Source of the DNA: Zygnema cylindricum
Taxonomy: Eukaryota > Streptophyta > Zygnematophyceae > Zygnematales > Zygnemataceae
DNA: 51,921 bases
Direction: 5' to 3'
NCBI GenBank assembly: GCA_037447655.1
Contig: JBBHKE010001126.1
Location: forward strand, 1-51,921
In this document: one piece after another, positions 48,406 through 51,921 of the stretch
Layout: every line of letters begins with the position of its first letter
How positions within the stretch are numbered: the stretch's first letter is position 1
Translations under genes and position numbers: made by a program
Notes under the pieces: model-generated
What the model saw: the letters and a program-made list of their open reading frames with translations, nothing else
Told to the model about the DNA's origin: nothing
The model's database searches: none

Positions 48406-51400
48406 CATATATATATATACATATATATATACATATACATATACATATATGTATATGTGTGTAGATTACTTTCACTATTATTATTAATATTTTTCAGTTT
48501 TTGTGGTCTCGATACGGTACCAATAAAGTTACTGATAGAAACAATGAAGTTGAATATATTACATTGATCTCTCCCTCCACTTCCTCCTTCCCTCACTCCC
48601 TTAGGACTTTTTTTTTCGACATGCATGCATGATAAGTTATTTTTGTTACATTTTCTTCTACGGGTATTATTGCTTCGTCTTTTCTTTTGCAAGTAATTGC
48701 TGTACTTTTTCACTTGATGTGACACTTTTTTTGCTTCTTTTTGTTTGTTTCTTTTTTTGTGTTTTTTTAAGTTAATTTCGATGAAATCATGTCGACAAGT
48801 GGCGGATGCATCACTACAAATAATGTCAGATTTCGGTAGAAATGACAAATTTGTAACTTTCGTGAGCAAGAAGGAAAAGAAGTGGACAAGGAGAGTGAGA
48901 GAAAGAGCGACTGTGAAGATTGGGCAAGGGAAATGGACTGGGCAGAGGGACAGGAGGAGAGTCAGGAGGATATGGTTTCTGAGAAAGAGAAGGGCGGAGA
49001 CAGAGAGCTTCCCGGTAGTTTTTCTACAGAGGGGGAGAGGGAGGTGAAAATAAGCGAAACAGATAGGAGAGAGAGACAAGAGGGTCCAGAGGTAGCTTTA
49101 GAAAAAGTAAAGGCAGGAGAGGGAGAGCTTCCATCGGAAGATGTGGATGTACTAATGGTAGTTCTGGGAGTTCTTGTCAATTTGGTCGAAAAAGATGATT
49201 CAAACAGGTAACTTACTTTTTCTTATATATATTTTTTCTGTATATGTTCTTATTCTTGTTCTTGTTCCTCGTCTAGAACCTCTTCCAAAGTTCTTTGTTT
49301 TAGTTTTTCCACCAACCTTCTAAGAGAACTCTTCTTCCAAAAAAATTATCTGGCGAGTTCTCCAATTGCCTTTCCTTCCAAGACCTCTCCTCAAAAGTTT
49401 CACCAAAGCAATTTTTGAGATTTTTTTTGTTTTACTTTCTCCAAAGCAATTTTTTTGAGTCTTTTTATTTATTTTTTCTCCCTTTCTGTTTTTTTTTATT
49501 TTTTTGTTTGTTTGTTTGTTTGTTTTTTTGTTTTTTTTCTTTTTTTTGCAGAGCCCATTTGGCTAGTTTGAAATGTACAGTTTCACAGGTTACATGTAAC
49601 GGAGAAAAAACGGAGAGTAGAGTGGGTGTTATACCGTTTTTATGTTGTCTTTTTCTAAGCAAACAGGCGAATCATGACCCAGCTCGGGAAGGAGGAGAAA
49701 GACTTGAATTAACGGTTAGTTTTTTCCCCCCAAAAATTTCCTTGAAACGTGGAGTACTTGATGGCTTGTAACGTTTCCACGTTTTTGAAAAATTTGTACC
49801 TTCTGGACCTTTTTGTACTTTTTGGTTTTAGTTCAATTGTTGAATTTGTTTTAGCAAAAGTTAAAGAAAAAGTTTGGTGAATGGAAGAAGAGAGAGAAGA
49901 TGGGGAAGATATGTTTGTTTTTGTGAAATCCATTCTGTTTTGTTCAGAAGAATAAAAGTTGGATTTTTGTAGTTTTCGGCTGACGGCCCAAGGGGGAGGG
50001 GGGTTCCCGAGTAAAGATAGCAGTCTTAGTTAGAAATGATAAAACATGATAGTTATTTACAGGAAAATTTGTTAATTGAATTGGTAGTATTTATAATTCT
50101 GGAGGAAATTTTCCATAATATGAATTTATAGTAAGTTGTAATGGTTGTGGGAGTATCATAAAGAAAATTTGTGAATAGGAATGATGGTTTTGAGGTTTTT
50201 ATTTCATTATGTGCTGGAGAGGGAGGAAACGATTTTTGGGAGAAGTGATGATGTTGTCAATAACAATACTTGATAATTGATAATAGTAGTCGTTGTTGTT
50301 GATAATAGTAATGATTATTGGTATTAATAATCATTGCTGATAACGATAATAATGATGGTTGATAAAAATAACGATTGTTGATAATAATAGTCACTGTCGC
50401 TGGTAGTAATAATGACTATCACTAATAATAGTACTGTTGATATCAATAGTAATGATAATGACAATTAGAAAAGGTTGTCAATTATATTAACGATCGTTGA
50501 TGATAATATCGATTCTTGCCTGATAATGATTAAGTTTCATGTCAAAAACAAGCTGATAATAATAAGAAAAATGATTTCGAGATTTTGTCATCAGAATATG
50601 GACGAGGACGAGCAAATGGAGGCAGGACAGAGAGAGGCGGAAGCCATGATGGTGGAGGCCTACGCCGCATTATTGCTTGCTTTCCTCTCACAACAAAGGT
50701 GGGTATTTTATTATTCTCAGAGTTTTATGTGTTTTTGTAGGGTTTTTGTAGGGTTTATGTGGGGTTATTTGTAGGCTTTTTGAAGAGGATTTGTGAGACT
50801 TCAGTAGCTTTTTCTTTGCAATTTTTTTATATATGTTTAAGATCAATGCATACATTTTTTTTCTTGCTTTCCTTAAATAACGTTTTTATGTTTGTTTGTT
50901 CAAAATGCCCGAAACTCTTCCATTTTTTTTTGCTTCTAATGTTGTTTCGATTCTTTTACACTTTTTACCCTTGATTGGGTTTTGGGGTATGCAGTGAAAA
51001 AGCGCGAAACTCTATTGGACGACTTCTTCCGGGGGGAAATTTGAGCTCTTTAGTCCCTGTACTTGAACATTTTATTGTGAGTCAAGTCTCTCTCCCTGTT
51101 CCTCTCCCCCTCCCCCTCCCCCTGCCTCCTTCCTCTCCCTACCTATTCCCTCAATTGCAGGAACTGTCTCATTTTTTGTTTTCCGACTCCTGCTTTTTTC
51201 TTTTCATTACTTTTTTTGTTTCAGGGGTTTCCTACAACTTTTTTTTTTTTTTTTTTTGTTCTTTTTGAAAAATCCCTTTTTTTCCCCCATTTTTTTTTTT
51301 TTTTTTTTTGTGACGTTCTGAAATCTCACTTTGTCACCCCAGTTTGTCATTTTTTTTCCTTGTGATTTTATTAAAACTTAATACGTTTGCCCCTTTTTTT

Positions 51401-51520
51401 TGTTTTTTTTTGTTTTTCTCTTAAAAGGGATTTCATGAGAGTCTCCAAACTATCACCGCAGAATCATATTTGGCGGTCCAAACCCTAATTTCCGCCTGCA
51501 AAGCCCCACCTCAACCATAA
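39685..51520 (+). CDS. WAPL: WAPL, cohesin-release factor (wings apart-like), 13 exons
   Basis: Exons: 39685-39810, 41769-42466, 43377-43476, 44103-44484, 44813-44928, 45867-46022, 46344-46440, 46548-47731, about 48772-49207, 49552-49714, 50595-50698, 50995-51076 and 51428-51520 (TAA). Phases agree at all junctions except inside exon 9. The product is about 1,230 aa, longer than flowering-plant WAPL mainly because exon 8 encodes 394 residues of low-complexity sequence. The start MLIRTYQRR followed by [11 protein letters not shown] is the plant WAPL N-terminus. The helical WAPL domain begins near residue 218 ([43 protein letters not shown]). It continues through [54 protein letters not shown] and [12 protein letters not shown] opens the cohesin ring in the nucleus in mitosis and meiosis, opposed by the Eco1/CTF7 acetyltransferase. 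Exon 9 has a frame problem, given separately. Confidence 0.9.
41035..41243. mobile_element. TACACTG-type TIR element in WAPL intron 1
   Basis: Left TACACTGTGTATTGTTATTA and right GGCGATTCCTGGTGTA are imperfect inverted ends about 210 bp apart. The interior holds AACGCTATCTC and GAATTATAATTC. Non-coding. Confidence 0.6.
41305..41468. repeat. Palindromic TATGTGG-family element in WAPL intron 1
   Basis: AGTTCAAATGTGC and its inverse GCAAATGTGAACT bound two nested hairpins built from CTATATGTGGTTACCCC and GGGGTAACCACATATAG, with an extra AACCACATATAG arm in the middle. Same family as 19953-20127. Confidence 0.75.
43593..43800. mobile_element. Small TIR element in a WAPL intron
   Basis: Begins TACACCGTGTCATT and ends TACGCGGTCTA, with GTGCACGCTTGTCGG, GCGATTTTTACC and TGATTGGTGG inside. 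It lies in the intron between exons 3 and 4 of WAPL and leaves both splice sites intact. Confidence 0.75.
48297..48462. repeat. (TA)n microsatellite in WAPL intron 8
   Basis: About 165 bp of near-pure AT dinucleotides with occasional ACATAT, between exons 8 and 9. Open frames on both strands are artefacts of the repeat. Confidence 0.92.
48772..49207 (+). other. WAPL: WAPL exon 9 with unresolved reading frame
   Basis: The first part (48772 to about 48835) reads in phase with exon 8 and gives [16 protein letters not shown], like the conserved plant WAPL stretch after the LMNLTNDNP motif. That motif itself is missing or shrunk to LISM. The second part (48846-49207) is open in another frame, contains [16 protein letters not shown] and fits exon 10 in phase. 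Joining them needs a very small intron (a phase-consistent GT-AG of 35 nt exists at 48836-48870, another of 83 nt at 48836-48918), a frameshifting indel, or an assembly error. Confidence 0.6.
49400..49550 (+). repeat. T-rich and (TTTG)n tract before WAPL exon 10
   Basis: Very long pyrimidine/T-rich tract with TTTG tetranucleotides ending in TTTTTTTGCAG. It serves as the polypyrimidine tract of the acceptor at 49550-49551. Confidence 0.85.
50250..50530 (+). repeat. Imperfect GATAAT/TGATAA repeat in WAPL intron 10
   Basis: A long stretch of degenerate trinucleotide-like units (GATAATAGTAATGATTATTG and variants) in the intron before exon 11. Non-coding. Confidence 0.75.
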
Positions 51521-51921
51521 TTTTTTGTCTTTTTTTTTTTTTTTTTTTCGTATTTCAAAACCAATCACTCTTTGGCCGATTTTGGCAAAAACGAACATCT
51601 TTTTTTGTTTCGATGGTTTTTATTTCGCAAAAACCTGTCGTGCAAAAATCTAACGAGAAAAAAAAATAAGAAAAACTCAAGATCTGTGTTTCCGGTCTTA
51701 GGAAGGTAGATTTCTCAGAGTTAATAAGTTTATATGCAATGTGTTTTTGTTGATACAGTTTCAATTGTAACCTACTGGTTTGACAGTTTTCTGATTCAGT
51801 ATTATTTTTCAGTTCACATTTTTTTTGTTTTCCGTTTTTAGTTTTTGAATGATTTTTTTTTCTGCCTATATTCCATTGCAATCCTACTCCTAAGTATAAA
51901 CCCATGACTGCATTCTCTCTC

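Overview
This looks like nuclear DNA from a green plant lineage. Both genes I can assemble resemble plant proteins, have many GT-AG introns, and sit among large amounts of transposon-derived DNA. The mix (a plant-type WAPL, a plant HAD hydrolase, an RT element with an R2-like C-terminal endonuclease, very dense short TIR elements) would fit a repeat-rich streptophyte such as a charophyte alga or a non-seed plant. The species is inference.

Layout. 1-18 kb: no confident gene; TIR elements, tandem repeats and AT-rich DNA. A 34-bp perfect inverted repeat (3391-3424 / 9251-9284) brackets 5.9 kb that contains several splice-bounded open segments on the minus strand (6.3-8.3 kb), unidentified. 18.6-25.2 kb (+): a six-exon HAD-superfamily hydrolase of about 394 aa (haloacid-dehalogenase/HDHD3-like) with a presumed N-terminal targeting region; its introns carry small TIR elements and a minisatellite. 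25.2-39.6 kb: an intergenic transposon nest. A PIF/Harbinger-like element of 6.7 kb (28613-35355, TTA duplication) contains a hAT-like element (29083-33035, 8-bp duplication). That one contains a decayed non-LTR retrotransposon (about 29255-32359, minus). The same outer element also contains a 1.27-kb near-palindrome and a second Harbinger-like copy with its own TAA duplication. 39.7-51.5 kb (+): a 13-exon gene for WAPL, the cohesin-release factor, from the conserved start to the stop.

The two genes share no obvious pathway. Most of the rest is explained by a few repeat families: Harbinger-like (TWA duplications), hAT-like (8-bp duplications), a short family with termini TACACCG...CGGTGTA, a palindromic family in introns, and short 3' fragments of the LINE. 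I could not run searches. Names rest on motifs and on exon phases, which agree at every junction except one in WAPL exon 9.
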